A DNA stretch of 64,000 nucleotides. It comes from Lentzea terrae (GTDB lineage: Bacteria; Actinomycetota; Actinomycetes; Mycobacteriales; Pseudonocardiaceae). Within the stretch, counting starts at the first letter, position 1, and each line of letters starts with the position of its first letter. Shown here piece by piece: positions 34,827 to 43,512 of this stretch. Under the pieces are notes generated by a model. That model saw only the letters and a list, made by a program, of their open reading frames with translations, was not told the DNA's origin and made no database searches. The stretch spans positions 32,290-96,289 of the forward strand of contig NZ_QFWW01000008.1 of assembly GCF_003265345.1 (NCBI RefSeq). Reading direction: 5' to 3'. Both the position numbers and the translations under genes were made by a program.

Positions 34827-34840
34827 GCCGGTCGACCGGC
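34827..34840. promoter_or_regulatory. 14-bp palindrome in a divergent promoter region
   Basis: GCCGGTCGACCGGC is fully self-complementary and lies between the LuxR start (34761, minus) and the sigma-factor start (34947, plus). Its CCGGTCGA half recurs at 36212-36219 before the third LuxR paralogue. Confidence 0.4.
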
Positions 34841-34946
34841 CGGGAGGACCCACTCCGGTCACGTGTCCCTGGTCGCGTGCGGCCAGGGGTGCACCAGGGG
34901 CGGTCAAGGGCGCGATCACCACGTGCGCCGGACGACGGTGGCTGAC

Positions 34947-35573
34947 ATGCCGTCCACGACCGCCGAAGAAGCAGCGGACACCGCGGAGTTCCAGAGCGTT
35001 CGCCCGCGTCTGTTCGGAATCGCGTACCGAATGCTGGGCCGGGTGGCCGACGCCGAGGACGTCGTGCAGGACGTGTGGCTCCGGTGGCAGAGCGCGGACC
35101 GGGCCCAGGTGCGCGACCGGGTCGCGTTCCTCGCGACGATCACGACGCGGGTCACGCTCAACTTCCTCGCCTCGGCCCGCGTCCGCCGGGAGGTTCCGGT
35201 CGGCCGCTGGCTGCCGGGCCAGGTGCCCGTCTCCGAGGACCCGACGCTGGCCGTGGAACGGTCAGCCGAACTGGAGCAGGGCGTGCTCCTGCTGCTTCAG
35301 CGGTTGTCCCCGACTGAACGCGCGGTCTTCGTGCTGCGAGAGGCGTGCGGCTACCCGTTCCGGGACATCGCCAGGGCACTCCAGCTGAGCGAGGCCAACG
35401 CGCGTCAGATCCGGCGGAGATCGGCCGAGCACCTCACCGGGTCACGGCACCTGCCCGTGCCACGGGCGGCCTCCGACCGGTTGCTGAGCGCCGTGCGCGA
35501 CGCGGGCCGGACCGGTGCCCTGGCCCGGCTCGAACGTCTGCTCGTCGAGGACGCCCTGTCCTGCCGGGAGTGA
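34947..35573 (+). CDS. ECF41-type sigma factor, SnoaL domain truncated
   Basis: 208 aa. Sigma-70 region 2 (FQSVRPRLFGIAYRMLGRVADAEDVVQDVWLRW) and region 4 (LSPTERAVFVLREACGYPFRDIARALQLSEANARQIRRRSAEHL) are intact and of the ECF41/SigJ type. These factors normally carry a ~120-residue SnoaL-like C-terminal domain that controls activity. Here only its first helix remains (DRLLSAVRDAGRTGALARLERLLVEDALSC) before an early stop. The last 132 bases are antisense to the CBS gene. In ECF41 factors, partial loss of this domain can raise activity, so this may be a deregulated sigma factor or a dying gene. Confidence 0.85.
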   Translation: MPSTTAEEAADTAEFQSVRPRLFGIAYRMLGRVADAEDVVQDVWLRWQSADRAQVRDRVAFLATITTRVTLNFLASARVRREVPVGRWLPGQVPVSEDPTLAVERSAELEQGVLLLLQRLSPTERAVFVLREACGYPFRDIARALQLSEANARQIRRRSAEHLTGSRHLPVPRAASDRLLSAVRDAGRTGALARLERLLVEDALSCRE

Positions 35574-36143
35574 GCCGGCCAGCAGGTACGCGCGCACCAG
35601 GTCGGCGAGCTTGACCATGCCGACGAGCAGCCGGTCCTCGACCACCGGCAGGAACCACGTGCCTTCCGGCAGCATCAACCGGATGGCGTCGGCGATGAGG
35701 GCATCGGCCCTGACCGCCACGAGGTTGGCCCGGATGACCTCGTGGATGCGCGTGTTCTCGGTGTCCTGACCCCGCGCCACCGCGTTGGCGACGTCGGCCT
35801 CGGCGATCATCGCGATCGGCTCGCGGGTGTTGTCGGCCACCACCACGAGCGACGAGATGTGAGCGTGCCTCATGAGAAACGCGGCTGCGGCCAGATGTGC
35901 GCCCGCCTCGATCGTGATCATCGGCGGCGTCATCACCTGGCGCACGGTCTGATGCCGCCCCGGCGGCACGACTTCCTCCAGTCGCACGGAGTTCTCGCCG
36001 AGCGAGCTGACCGGCAGGAAGAACCAGTGCCGGTTGACGCAGAAGATCTTCGCGTGGTCGACCGGCCCGTCGGTGCTGTCGATGACCGTGAGCCACTGGA
36101 TTTCGCTCACTTCGGAACATTTTGGACAAAGGGTCAGGTCCAT
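35442..36143 (-). CDS. CBS-domain-pair protein with N-terminal CPxC region
   Basis: 233 aa from the ATG at 36143 (GGAAGG 8 bases upstream; a GTG two codons earlier is possible). Residues ~1-60 contain CPKC and a later Cys (IFCVNRHWFFLP). Two CBS units follow: VRQVMTPPMITIEAGAHLAAAAFLMRHAHISSLVVV and IHEVIRANLVAVRADALIADAIRLM...TWFLPVVEDRLLVGMVKLADLVRAYLL. Recognisable sequence stops near AYLLAGS; the last ~42 residues are G/P/Q-rich and are antisense to the sigma-factor gene, so the native end was probably lost. Divergent from the LuxR gene at 36259. Confidence 0.8.
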   Translation of the reverse strand: MDLTLCPKCSEVSEIQWLTVIDSTDGPVDHAKIFCVNRHWFFLPVSSLGENSVRLEEVVPPGRHQTVRQVMTPPMITIEAGAHLAAAAFLMRHAHISSLVVVADNTREPIAMIAEADVANAVARGQDTENTRIHEVIRANLVAVRADALIADAIRLMLPEGTWFLPVVEDRLLVGMVKLADLVRAYLLAGSLPAGQGVLDEQTFEPGQGTGPARVAHGAQQPVGGRPWHGQVP

Positions 36144-36211
36144 CGGCACGCCTTCCCATCCGCGGTCGGGTCACCAGTTGAGACCGGACGCGGAGGCGCG
36201 GTGTGACAGTT

Positions 36212-36239
36212 CCGGTCGATGTACCGGGACGTGTACCGG
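36212..36239. promoter_or_regulatory. Repeated GTACCGG motif before the third LuxR paralogue
   Basis: CCGGTCGATGTACCGG (36212-36227) has CCGGT/ACCGG arms; GTACCGGGA (36221-36229) equals the left end of the palindrome at 27388; a second GTACCGG lies at 36233-36239. The block is 19 bases before the GTG start. Likely an operator for this regulator or its paralogue. Confidence 0.5.
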
Positions 36240-36258
36240 TTGCCGTAATCTCGCTGCG

Positions 36259-39006
36259 GTGGGACTCCTCGGGCGGCGTGACGAGTGTCAGGCCCTCGAC
36301 GACCTGCTGGCCGGCGCCAGGGCGGGGCGGAGTGCGGCCCTGGTCCTGCGCGGAGAGCCGGGAATCGGCAAGACCGCACTGCTGCAGCACCTCCGCGAGC
36401 GTTCCACGTCGTGCCGCGTCGTGCGCGCCGCCGGCGTTCAGTCCGAAATGGAGCTTTCGCACGCCGGCCTGCACCAGCTCTGCGCGCCGCTGCTCGGCGG
36501 CTTGGACCAGCTCCCGGAGCCGCAGCGCGACGCCTTGAGCACGGCGTTCGGCCTCAGTCGTGGCACGGTGCCGAACCGGTTTCTCGTCGGCCTGGCCACG
36601 CTGAGCCTGCTCGCCGACGCCGCGGCGGACCGGCCGCTCGTCTGCCTCGTGGACGACGCGCAGTGGCTCGATCGCGTGTCGGCGCAGACCTTCGAGTTCG
36701 TCGCCCGGCGGCTGCAGGCCGAGCCGATCGTGCTGGTCTTCTCCATTCGTGAGCCGAGCCAGGGGGAGACGTTCGCCGGTCTTCCCGAGCTGCGCGTCAC
36801 CGGGTTGACCGAGCACGACTCGCGAACGCTGCTCACCTCCGTCGTCACCGGCCCGCTCGACGAACGGGTGCGCGACCGGATCGTGGCCGAGACCCGTGGC
36901 AATCCGTTGGCGCTGCTGGAGTTCCCCCGCGGGTTGACGACGGCGGAGCTGGCCGGCTTCGGGCGGCCGGGTGCGCGGCAGTCGCCGAGCCGGATCGAGC
37001 AGGAGTTCCTCCGCCGCGTCGAGGCCCTTCCCGCCGAGTCCCGGCGGCTGCTGAGCACCGCGGCCGCCGAACCCGTGGGCGACGTGGCGTTGTTGCAGCG
37101 GGCGGCCATGCGGCTGGGGATCGACATCGACGCCGCCGTGTCGCACGCCGAGGTGCCGACGATGATCACGCTCGGCACCACCGTGCGGTTCCGGCACCCG
37201 CTCGTGCGGTCGGCGGCTTATCGCGCGGCGCGCCAGGACGAGCTGCGCGAGATCCACCTGGCGTTGGCGCACGAGACCGATGCCGAGCTCGACCCCGACC
37301 GCCGGGCGTGGCACCTGGCCCGCGCGACGGCGGGACCTGACGAGGCGGTGGCGGCCGACCTGGTGCGGTCCGCGGATCGCGCGCAGGCCCGCGGCGGGGT
37401 CGCTGCGGCGGCTGCGTTCCTGGAGCGCGCGGTCGCGCTCACCCCGGATCCCGCGCGACGGGTGCAGCGCGCCGTCGACGCCGCCCAGGCGAACCTCCAG
37501 GCCGGCGCGTTCGAATCGGCGGCCGCCGTCCTCACGACGGCGGACAGCGGAGGGGGCGACGACTTCACGCGGGCGCGGATCGACGTGCTGCAGGCCCAGA
37601 TCGCGTTCGTGCACAACCGCGGCGCCGAAGCTCCTCCGCTGTTGCTCGCCGCAGCGCGCCGGATCGAGCAGCACGACGTTCCGCTCGCCAGGGACACCTA
37701 TTTGGACGCGGTGGCGGCGGCGATCTACGCCGGTCGGCTCGCGAACGGCACCGGACTGCGGGAGGTCGGAGAGGCCGCCCGCGGCGCGGCGTCGCCGGCG
37801 GTGCCCCGGATGCCCGACCTGCTGCTGGACGCCGTCGCCGTACGGCTGACTGACGGTTACGCCGCTTCGGCGCCGATGATGCGGGACGTCCTCGAATCGT
37901 GCTGCGACCAGGAGATCCCGGCGCACGAGACGTTGCGCTGGTTCTGGCTCGCGTCCGTGGTCGCCGCGGATCTGTGGGACGACGAGCGCTGGCACGTCGT
38001 CGTGCACCGTCAGCTGAAACTCATCCGCGAGTCCGGTGCGCTCAGCGAGCTTCCCGACGCCATCGACTCCTGCGCCCACATGCACCTCCTCACCGGGGAA
38101 CTGGCGGCCGCCGCGGCGCTGATCGAGGAGGGCAGCACGGTCTGCACGGCGATCGGGAGCACCCCGGCGCGCGTCGGGCCGCTCGGCCTGGCCGTCTGGC
38201 GCGGTCGCGAGCGCGAGGCCAGGACGTTGATCGAGGCGCTGATGAGCGACGCGGTGCCGAGCGGCCAGGGAGCCGTCGTCACCGTCACGCTCTGTTACCA
38301 CGCGCTGCTCTGCAACAGCTTGGGCCACTACGCGGACGCGCTGACCGCCGCCCAGCAGGCGGCCGCGCACCCCGAGGAGTTCGCCTCGCCGCGCTGGGGC
38401 CTGGCCGAGCTGGTCGAGGCCGCCGCGCGGACCGACGCACCCGAGCAGGCCACCGTTGCGCTCGAACAACTGTCGGCGGCGGCACGGGCGAGTGGCACGG
38501 ACTGGGCACTGGGCGTGGAAGCGCGCTCACGGGCGTTGCTGAGCGAGGGCGACGCGGCAGAGCGCTGCTACCGCGAGGCGATCGACCGACTGTCCAGGAC
38601 CAGGGTTCGCGTGGAGCTGGCCCGCGTGCACCTGTTGTACGGCGAGTGGCTGCGCCGCGAGAACCGCCGCGTCGACGCCCGTGCCCAGCTGGGGATCGCG
38701 CACGACCTGTTCGGCAAGATCGGCGCCGAGGCGTTCGCCGACCGTGCGCGCCGCGAGTTGCAGGCCACCGGCGTGACGGTGCGCAAACGCGCCTCTGTCA
38801 CGACGAAAGACCTCCTCACCCCGCAGGAGACCCAGATCGCCCGGCTCGCCGCGGACGGTCTCACGAACGCGGAGATCGGCACCCGGTTGTTCATCAGCTC
38901 GCACACGGTCGAATGGCACCTGCGCAAGGTGTTCTCGAAGCTCGGCAGCGCCTCCCGCCGGGAGATCCGCGACATCCTGCCCCAGGACGCCGCGGACTCG
39001 GCCTGA
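36259..39006 (+). CDS. Large LuxR-family ATPase regulator (paralogue 3)
   Basis: 915 aa from the GTG that gives VGLLGRRDECQALDDLL, the conserved family start; an in-frame extension upstream is not family-like. Walker A GEPGIGKT, Walker B LVCLVDDAQWLD, TPR-like middle, C-terminal HTH LTPQETQIARLAADGLTNAEIGTRLFISSHTVEWHLRKVFSKL. Clear paralogue of the genes at 27411 and 32026. It ends three bases before the convergent small gene at 39010. Inducer unknown. Confidence 0.9.
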   Translation: MGLLGRRDECQALDDLLAGARAGRSAALVLRGEPGIGKTALLQHLRERSTSCRVVRAAGVQSEMELSHAGLHQLCAPLLGGLDQLPEPQRDALSTAFGLSRGTVPNRFLVGLATLSLLADAAADRPLVCLVDDAQWLDRVSAQTFEFVARRLQAEPIVLVFSIREPSQGETFAGLPELRVTGLTEHDSRTLLTSVVTGPLDERVRDRIVAETRGNPLALLEFPRGLTTAELAGFGRPGARQSPSRIEQEFLRRVEALPAESRRLLSTAAAEPVGDVALLQRAAMRLGIDIDAAVSHAEVPTMITLGTTVRFRHPLVRSAAYRAARQDELREIHLALAHETDAELDPDRRAWHLARATAGPDEAVAADLVRSADRAQARGGVAAAAAFLERAVALTPDPARRVQRAVDAAQANLQAGAFESAAAVLTTADSGGGDDFTRARIDVLQAQIAFVHNRGAEAPPLLLAAARRIEQHDVPLARDTYLDAVAAAIYAGRLANGTGLREVGEAARGAASPAVPRMPDLLLDAVAVRLTDGYAASAPMMRDVLESCCDQEIPAHETLRWFWLASVVAADLWDDERWHVVVHRQLKLIRESGALSELPDAIDSCAHMHLLTGELAAAAALIEEGSTVCTAIGSTPARVGPLGLAVWRGREREARTLIEALMSDAVPSGQGAVVTVTLCYHALLCNSLGHYADALTAAQQAAAHPEEFASPRWGLAELVEAAARTDAPEQATVALEQLSAAARASGTDWALGVEARSRALLSEGDAAERCYREAIDRLSRTRVRVELARVHLLYGEWLRRENRRVDARAQLGIAHDLFGKIGAEAFADRARRELQATGVTVRKRASVTTKDLLTPQETQIARLAADGLTNAEIGTRLFISSHTVEWHLRKVFSKLGSASRREIRDILPQDAADSA

Positions 39007-39009
39007 CGG

Positions 39010-39204
39010 TCACGGCCCCTGTTCGTGCTCGGCCTCCACCGCGTCGAGCAGGGTGTGCAGCCCTACCTCGTAGCGCTGGACGTCGGTCGGGTCGAACTGC
39101 CAGTCCGCGATCGGCAGGCCCAGCTCCTCCTCGGGACGGCCCGCCTCCGCCAGCCTCAGCTCGTCCTGCACCGCGTGTTCCAGGTCGTACTCGTCGCCGA
39201 TCAC
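39010..39204 (-). CDS. Small acidic protein of unknown function
   Basis: 64 aa, acidic and helical (GDEYDLEHAVQDELRLAEAGRPEEELG, ending YEVGLHTLLDAVEAEHEQGP). The GTG start overlaps the stop of the upstream membrane-protein gene (GTGA), which together with conserved GC3 supports it as a real third gene of the SDR operon. No family recognised. Confidence 0.6.
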   Translation of the reverse strand: MIGDEYDLEHAVQDELRLAEAGRPEEELGLPIADWQFDPTDVQRYEVGLHTLLDAVEAEHEQGP

Positions 39205-39608
39205 AGTCGCTCCTTCACGGGCAGCATCAGCAGGACGGAGAGGATCAGGAGGCCGGCCAGGATCGTCGCCACGCTGATCTTGTCGACGGTCCGGAACGCC
39301 TCCAGGTGCACCACGTGCCACAGGAAGTGGATCGCGTTGTAGATCGACCAGGCCGCCCCGGTCACCACCATGGCGTCCTGGGTCTTGCGGCGCACCGCCC
39401 ACACGCTCAGCACCATCAGCGCCAGGTTGAGCGCTCCCACGTCGCGGGCCAGGTGCTCGTTGTACGGGCCGAGCGCCGCCACCCAGTGCAGTCCTGGCCC
39501 TGGGAAGTCGTTGTAGAACGACAACGGGAAAGCTGCGGCCCACACGCCCTGGTAAGCCGCTGCGAAGGCCAGCACCCCGGCCATCCAGCGCTTGCCCGCG
39601 ATCGTCAC
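39201..39608 (-). CDS. Four-TM membrane protein (hypothetical)
   Basis: 135 aa with four hydrophobic helices: WMAGVLAFAAAYQGVWAAAF, GALNLALMVLSVWAV, WSIYNAIHFLWHVVHLE, ISVATILAGLLILSVLLML. The GPGLHWVAALGPYNEHLARDVG loop and the HFLWHVVH motif (His residues in TM3) recall small DUF/DoxX-like proteins found beside NmrA-type reductases. GTG start with GTGA overlaps at both ends, so it is the middle gene of the SDR operon. Confidence 0.75.
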   Translation of the reverse strand: MTIAGKRWMAGVLAFAAAYQGVWAAAFPLSFYNDFPGPGLHWVAALGPYNEHLARDVGALNLALMVLSVWAVRRKTQDAMVVTGAAWSIYNAIHFLWHVVHLEAFRTVDKISVATILAGLLILSVLLMLPVKERL

Positions 39609-40318
39609 CGCGACCGCGCCCACTGCTCGAAGGTGATCTTGCCGCGGTGGAAGTCGCCGGTCGGCAGCACGCCGCCGTTCGCCATCGCCTTGCCGACCGG
39701 CACCGTCAGCACCAGCTTGCCCTTGGCCAGCCGGCGCATCATCGAGGCCATCGTCAGCACCTCGGGGCCGGCGAGTTCGGTCGCCCTGCCCTGGGCGGGG
39801 CCTTCTGCCAGGCGGACGAGCTCGGCGGCGACCTCGGAGGCGGCGACCGGCCGGCTCTGCATCAACGGCGCGACCTTCACCGGGCCGGGCACCTTGTCGA
39901 GCATCTGCGCCGCGAACTCGTGGAACTGCGTCACCCGCAGCAACGTCACCGGGATCGGGCCGGCGAGTGCGAGCTCCTCCTGGCGGCGCTTGCCGAAGTA
40001 GTAGCCGGAGTCGACCCGGTCGACGCCGACGATCGACAGGACCACGTGGTGGCCCACCCCCGCGCGCTCCTCGGCCGCCAGCAGGTTGCGCGTCTCGGTC
40101 TCGAAGAACGCCACCGATGCCTTGCGGCTGAGCGTCGACACGTTCGCCACGTCGACCACGACGTCCACCCCGCGCAGCGCGTCGTCGAGACCGGCTCCGG
40201 TCATCAGGTCCACGCCGCCCGACCGCGAGATCACCACGACCTCGTGGCCGCGCTCGCGGGCCTGCTGGACCACCAGCCTGCCGACCCAGCCGGTGCCCCC
40301 GGCCACTGCCATCTTCAT
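39605..40318 (-). CDS. NmrA/SDR-type NAD(P)-binding protein
   Basis: 237 aa atypical short-chain dehydrogenase: MKMAVAGGTGWVGRLVVQQARERGHEVVVISRS (GGTGWVG nucleotide-binding loop), DVVVDVANVSTLSR, VVLSIVGVDRVDSGYYFGKRRQEELALAG (YxxxK-like YFGKR). The start has GAGAGGACGAG upstream. Such proteins sense or reduce redox cofactors. First gene of a three-gene overlapping operon. Confidence 0.85.
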   Translation of the reverse strand: MKMAVAGGTGWVGRLVVQQARERGHEVVVISRSGGVDLMTGAGLDDALRGVDVVVDVANVSTLSRKASVAFFETETRNLLAAEERAGVGHHVVLSIVGVDRVDSGYYFGKRRQEELALAGPIPVTLLRVTQFHEFAAQMLDKVPGPVKVAPLMQSRPVAASEVAAELVRLAEGPAQGRATELAGPEVLTMASMMRRLAKGKLVLTVPVGKAMANGGVLPTGDFHRGKITFEQWARSR

Positions 40319-40390
40319 CGCGCTCGTCCTCTCCACGTCGACTCGACAGTGAAGACAAGGACGAGGGGTGGAATGTGACAGCGGAGAGGT

Positions 40391-40528
40391 TCAGACGGTG
40401 TGCACGACCCGGCCGCACCGGGCGAGCCAGGTGCCGACGTGCAGCCATTCACGCCCGCGGCGGTGGGTGACCAGCACCGTCGGCCGGAGGCAGTGCGGGC
40501 AGGGCTGCGGCGCCGAGTCGATGGTCAT
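40391..40528 (-). CDS. Tiny CxxC protein
   Basis: 45 aa: APQPCPHCLRP then VLVTHRRGREWLHVGTWLARCGRVVHTV. CPHC plus a third Cys (LARCG) suggests a partial zinc ribbon. The ATG is preceded by GGGAGAAC at a suitable distance. Short, so moderate confidence; no family recognised. Confidence 0.5.
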   Translation of the reverse strand: MTIDSAPQPCPHCLRPTVLVTHRRGREWLHVGTWLARCGRVVHTV

Positions 40529-40723
40529 GGCAGTTCTCCCGAGAGGCGTGAGGTGGACTGCGGGGCGGACGGTCCGACCGCAGAGGCGCGCTGCGGCGAG
40601 CAGACCGTCCACCCCGCCAACCCGGTGCGCGTCGGTGCCGGAGGGGGGAGGCGACACCGTCATCGGGGGACCACCGGGCACGTTTGAGAGCGGTCGACGG
40701 ACTCAGACCACCCCCGAACGAGA

Positions 40724-40897
40724 TCAGGCGGCAGGAGCGACCACGCGGTGGTCGGGCAACATCATGCCGCCGTCGTCGAACAGCACGATCCCGTTGCACA
40801 GCAGGTACCAGCCCTGCTCCGGGTGGGCGACGACGATTTCTGCCCACGGGCCGCGCGGGTCCGCCGCTGCTGGGCACTGTGGTTCGTGCTGGCACAT
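40724..40897 (-). CDS. DUF5999 family small protein
   Basis: 57 aa. MCQHEPQCPAAADPRG, then IVVAHPEQGWYLLCNGIVLFDDGG and LPDHRVVAP, matching the actinobacterial DUF5999 pattern (MCQHxPxCPxAxAPDREAAxxVAxHPEQGWSLLCNGVVxFEDTGELLPDGxVIxP) as I remember it. Cys at 2, 8 and 34 may bind metal. It is divergent from the LuxR gene at 41092. Confidence 0.75.
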   Translation of the reverse strand: MCQHEPQCPAAADPRGPWAEIVVAHPEQGWYLLCNGIVLFDDGGMMLPDHRVVAPAA

Positions 40898-41091
40898 GGC
40901 TTGCACTCCTGGTGACCCCGGTGGCCGGTTCCGCGCCGGCCTGTGTGTTCCGGGCCACATGTAAGAAGGGTGCTCGGGCCGCGCCGCCCACACATCGGGA
41001 GAAGTACGTAGAACGCTACGGATACGACGTGGCCGAACCGTTGCGGGCCTGCTCCTGCGCCGCGGAGGACACCGCACTACCGTGCGTTGTC

Positions 41092-43404
41092 ATGAGCACG
41101 ATCGTCCGGAGGGGGACGTCGGGTCTGCCGCTCGAACTGAGCAGCTTCGTGGGCCGGCGCCAGGAGGTGAACGAGGCCAAGCGCCTGCTGTCTATGTCAC
41201 GCGTAGTGACGCTAACGGGACCGGGCGGAGTCGGCAAGACGAGGCTCGCCCTGGAGGTGAGCCGCGCCGTGCACCGGGCGTTCCCGGACGGGGTGGTGCT
41301 GGTCGAGCTGGACGAGCTGCGCGACGCGGAGCTCGTGGCGAACGCGGTGGCGCAGGCGGTCGGCATGCGTCAGGCGGGCCGGACCTCGCTCGAGATGCTG
41401 GTCGACTACCTGGCGTCCCGGCGGCTGCTGCTGGTGCTGGACAACTCCGAGCACCTGGTCGAAGCGGTCGCCGAGCTGTCCCGCGTGCTGCTGCAGAACT
41501 GCCACGAGCTGCGGATCCTGGCCACGAGCCGGGAGTGGCTGGGTGTCCCCGGCGAGGCCGTCATGCCCGTGCCACCGCTCAGCCTCCCGATGCCGGAGCA
41601 GCCGGTGACCGAGCAGGAGCTGAGCAGGTCCGAGGCGGTGCTGCTGTTCGCGGAGCGGGCGTCGTCCGTGCGCCGCGGCTTCACCGTGAACTCCGTCAAC
41701 GGCGAGGTGGTGGCCGAGATCTGCCATCGCCTGGACGGCCTTCCGCTGGCGATCGAGCTGGCGGCGGCACGGGTGCGGGCGCTGTCGGAGAAGGACATCC
41801 TCGCGCGGCTGCGGGACCAGCCCCAGCTGCTCACCACCAGGCTGCGCCACCTCCCCGCCCGGCAGCAGACGCTGCGGTCGTGCATCGAGTGGAGCCACGG
41901 CCTGTGCTCCGACCAGGAGAAGGTGCTCTGGGCGCGGCTGTCGGTGTTCGCCGGCGGGTTCGAGCTCGACGCGGTGGAGGCGGTCTGCTCCGGTGCCGGG
42001 CTCCCCGTCGAGGACGTGCTGAGCACGGTGACCTCGCTGGTGGACAAGTCGATCCTGGTCGCCGAGCAGGACGGCGACATGATGCGGTACCGGATGCTGG
42101 AGACCATCCGCGAGTTCGGCGTGGAGCAGCTCAAGGACACCGGTGAGCTCGCCGGCCTGCTGCGCGCGCACCGCGACTTCCACCTCGGGCTGATCGAGCG
42201 GGCCAACGACGACTGGGTGAGCTCCCGGCAGGCGTTCTGGTTCGCCCGGCTGGACCGCGAACACGCGAACGTCCAGGCGGCCGTGAACTACTGCCTCACC
42301 GAACCGGGCGAGCTGGACGCCGCGTTCCGGATGCTGGCCGGGTTGTTCCACTTCTACTGGTGGGGCCGCGGCTGGGCCAGGGAGGGCCGCCTGTGGCTCG
42401 CCCGTGCGCTCGACCGGGCGAGCACGCCGTCCGAGCTGCGTGCCATGGCCCTGCTCACCGACGGCAGCCTGGCGTCCGCGGACGGGGAGTTCGACGTCAG
42501 CCTGGCCCGCCTGGCCGAGGCCAGAGCCATCGCGGCGACCATGGCGGACGATCCGCGCATCACGGCCTTCTGCTGCTGGGTGGAAGGCAGTGTCGACCTG
42601 TACAGCGGGAACCTGCCGGCCGCGATCGCGGTCTTCGAGCAGGGCCTCGCGGCGCTCCCACCCGGAGTGGACACGCAGTTGCGCCTCGACCTGATGCTGA
42701 GCTACTCGAGCGCGGTGGGACTGGTCGGTGACGTCGCCCGCGCCACCGCCTGTCACGAGGAGTGGCTGCGGATCACCGAGCCGGCCGGCGAGTGCTTCCA
42801 CCGCTCGTACGCGCTCTGGGCCATGGGCCTGTTCGCGATGGCGCAGGGCGACCACGACCGCGCTGCCGAGCTGCTACGCGAGAGCATCCGGCTGCGCCGC
42901 GACATCCGCGACCTCACCGGGATCGGCTGGTCGGTGGAGTCGCTGTCGTGGGTCGAGTCCGCGCTGGGGCACGTGGTGCCGGCGGTGACGCTGCTCGGCG
43001 TGGCGGACCGGGTCTGGGAGATCATGGGCCGGCCGCTGCGCACCTACCAGCACCTTTACCCCTACCACGAGGAAACCGAGCGGGCCGGGCGGGAACGGCT
43101 GGGCGACAAGGGATTCGAGGAGGCGTTCGGGCGCGGGCGGGCGATGAGCGTCGACGAGGCCATCGCGTTCTCCCTGAACGAGCAGCCGCCGGAGGTGGTG
43201 CCGGAAGTCGCGCCGAGCGTGCTGACCCGGCGCGAGCGGGAGATCGCCGACCTCATCGCCGAGGGACTGACCAGCAGGGAGATCGCGGACCGGCTGGTGA
43301 TCTCGGTGCGGACCGCGGAGACCCACACGGAGCACATCCTGGCCAAGCTCGGGTTCAAGTCCAGGGTGCAGGTCGCGATGTGGGTGTCGCAGCAGGGTTC
43401 CTAG
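41092..43404 (+). CDS. LuxR-family ATPase regulator (NB-ARC/TPR type)
   Basis: 770 aa. N-terminal LSSFVGRRQEVNEAKRLL, Walker A GPGGVGKTR (~residues 44-52), Walker B RLLLVLDNSEHL, GLPLAIELAAARV (NB-ARC GLPL motif) and the WSHGLCSDQEKVLWARLSVFAGGFELDAVEAVC block, then TPR-like repeats and a C-terminal LuxR HTH (LTRREREIADLIAEGLTSREIADRLVISVRTAETHTEHILAKLGFKSRVQ). A different subfamily from the three ~910-aa paralogues. Stand-alone; no clear target nearby. Confidence 0.92.
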   Translation: MSTIVRRGTSGLPLELSSFVGRRQEVNEAKRLLSMSRVVTLTGPGGVGKTRLALEVSRAVHRAFPDGVVLVELDELRDAELVANAVAQAVGMRQAGRTSLEMLVDYLASRRLLLVLDNSEHLVEAVAELSRVLLQNCHELRILATSREWLGVPGEAVMPVPPLSLPMPEQPVTEQELSRSEAVLLFAERASSVRRGFTVNSVNGEVVAEICHRLDGLPLAIELAAARVRALSEKDILARLRDQPQLLTTRLRHLPARQQTLRSCIEWSHGLCSDQEKVLWARLSVFAGGFELDAVEAVCSGAGLPVEDVLSTVTSLVDKSILVAEQDGDMMRYRMLETIREFGVEQLKDTGELAGLLRAHRDFHLGLIERANDDWVSSRQAFWFARLDREHANVQAAVNYCLTEPGELDAAFRMLAGLFHFYWWGRGWAREGRLWLARALDRASTPSELRAMALLTDGSLASADGEFDVSLARLAEARAIAATMADDPRITAFCCWVEGSVDLYSGNLPAAIAVFEQGLAALPPGVDTQLRLDLMLSYSSAVGLVGDVARATACHEEWLRITEPAGECFHRSYALWAMGLFAMAQGDHDRAAELLRESIRLRRDIRDLTGIGWSVESLSWVESALGHVVPAVTLLGVADRVWEIMGRPLRTYQHLYPYHEETERAGRERLGDKGFEEAFGRGRAMSVDEAIAFSLNEQPPEVVPEVAPSVLTRREREIADLIAEGLTSREIADRLVISVRTAETHTEHILAKLGFKSRVQVAMWVSQQGS

Positions 43405-43512
43405 TCCGCACAACGAGGTTGAGGTGTCACGGTCCGCGTCGTACCGGGCCGATGCACGTGGTTCCTGCGGTCGTCGGACTGACATCCGCTCGACCGCAGG
43501 GAAGAAGTCCAC

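Noticed and set aside
35580..38469. Minus-strand extension of a 1011-aa frame opposite the third LuxR gene
   Set aside because: No domains; the LuxR gene and the CBS gene explain the region.
43436..43444. A further GTACCGGG-like occurrence (GTCGTACCGGGCC) downstream of the fifth LuxR gene
   Set aside because: Single half-site without symmetry or a following gene start; expected by chance in this GC-rich sequence.
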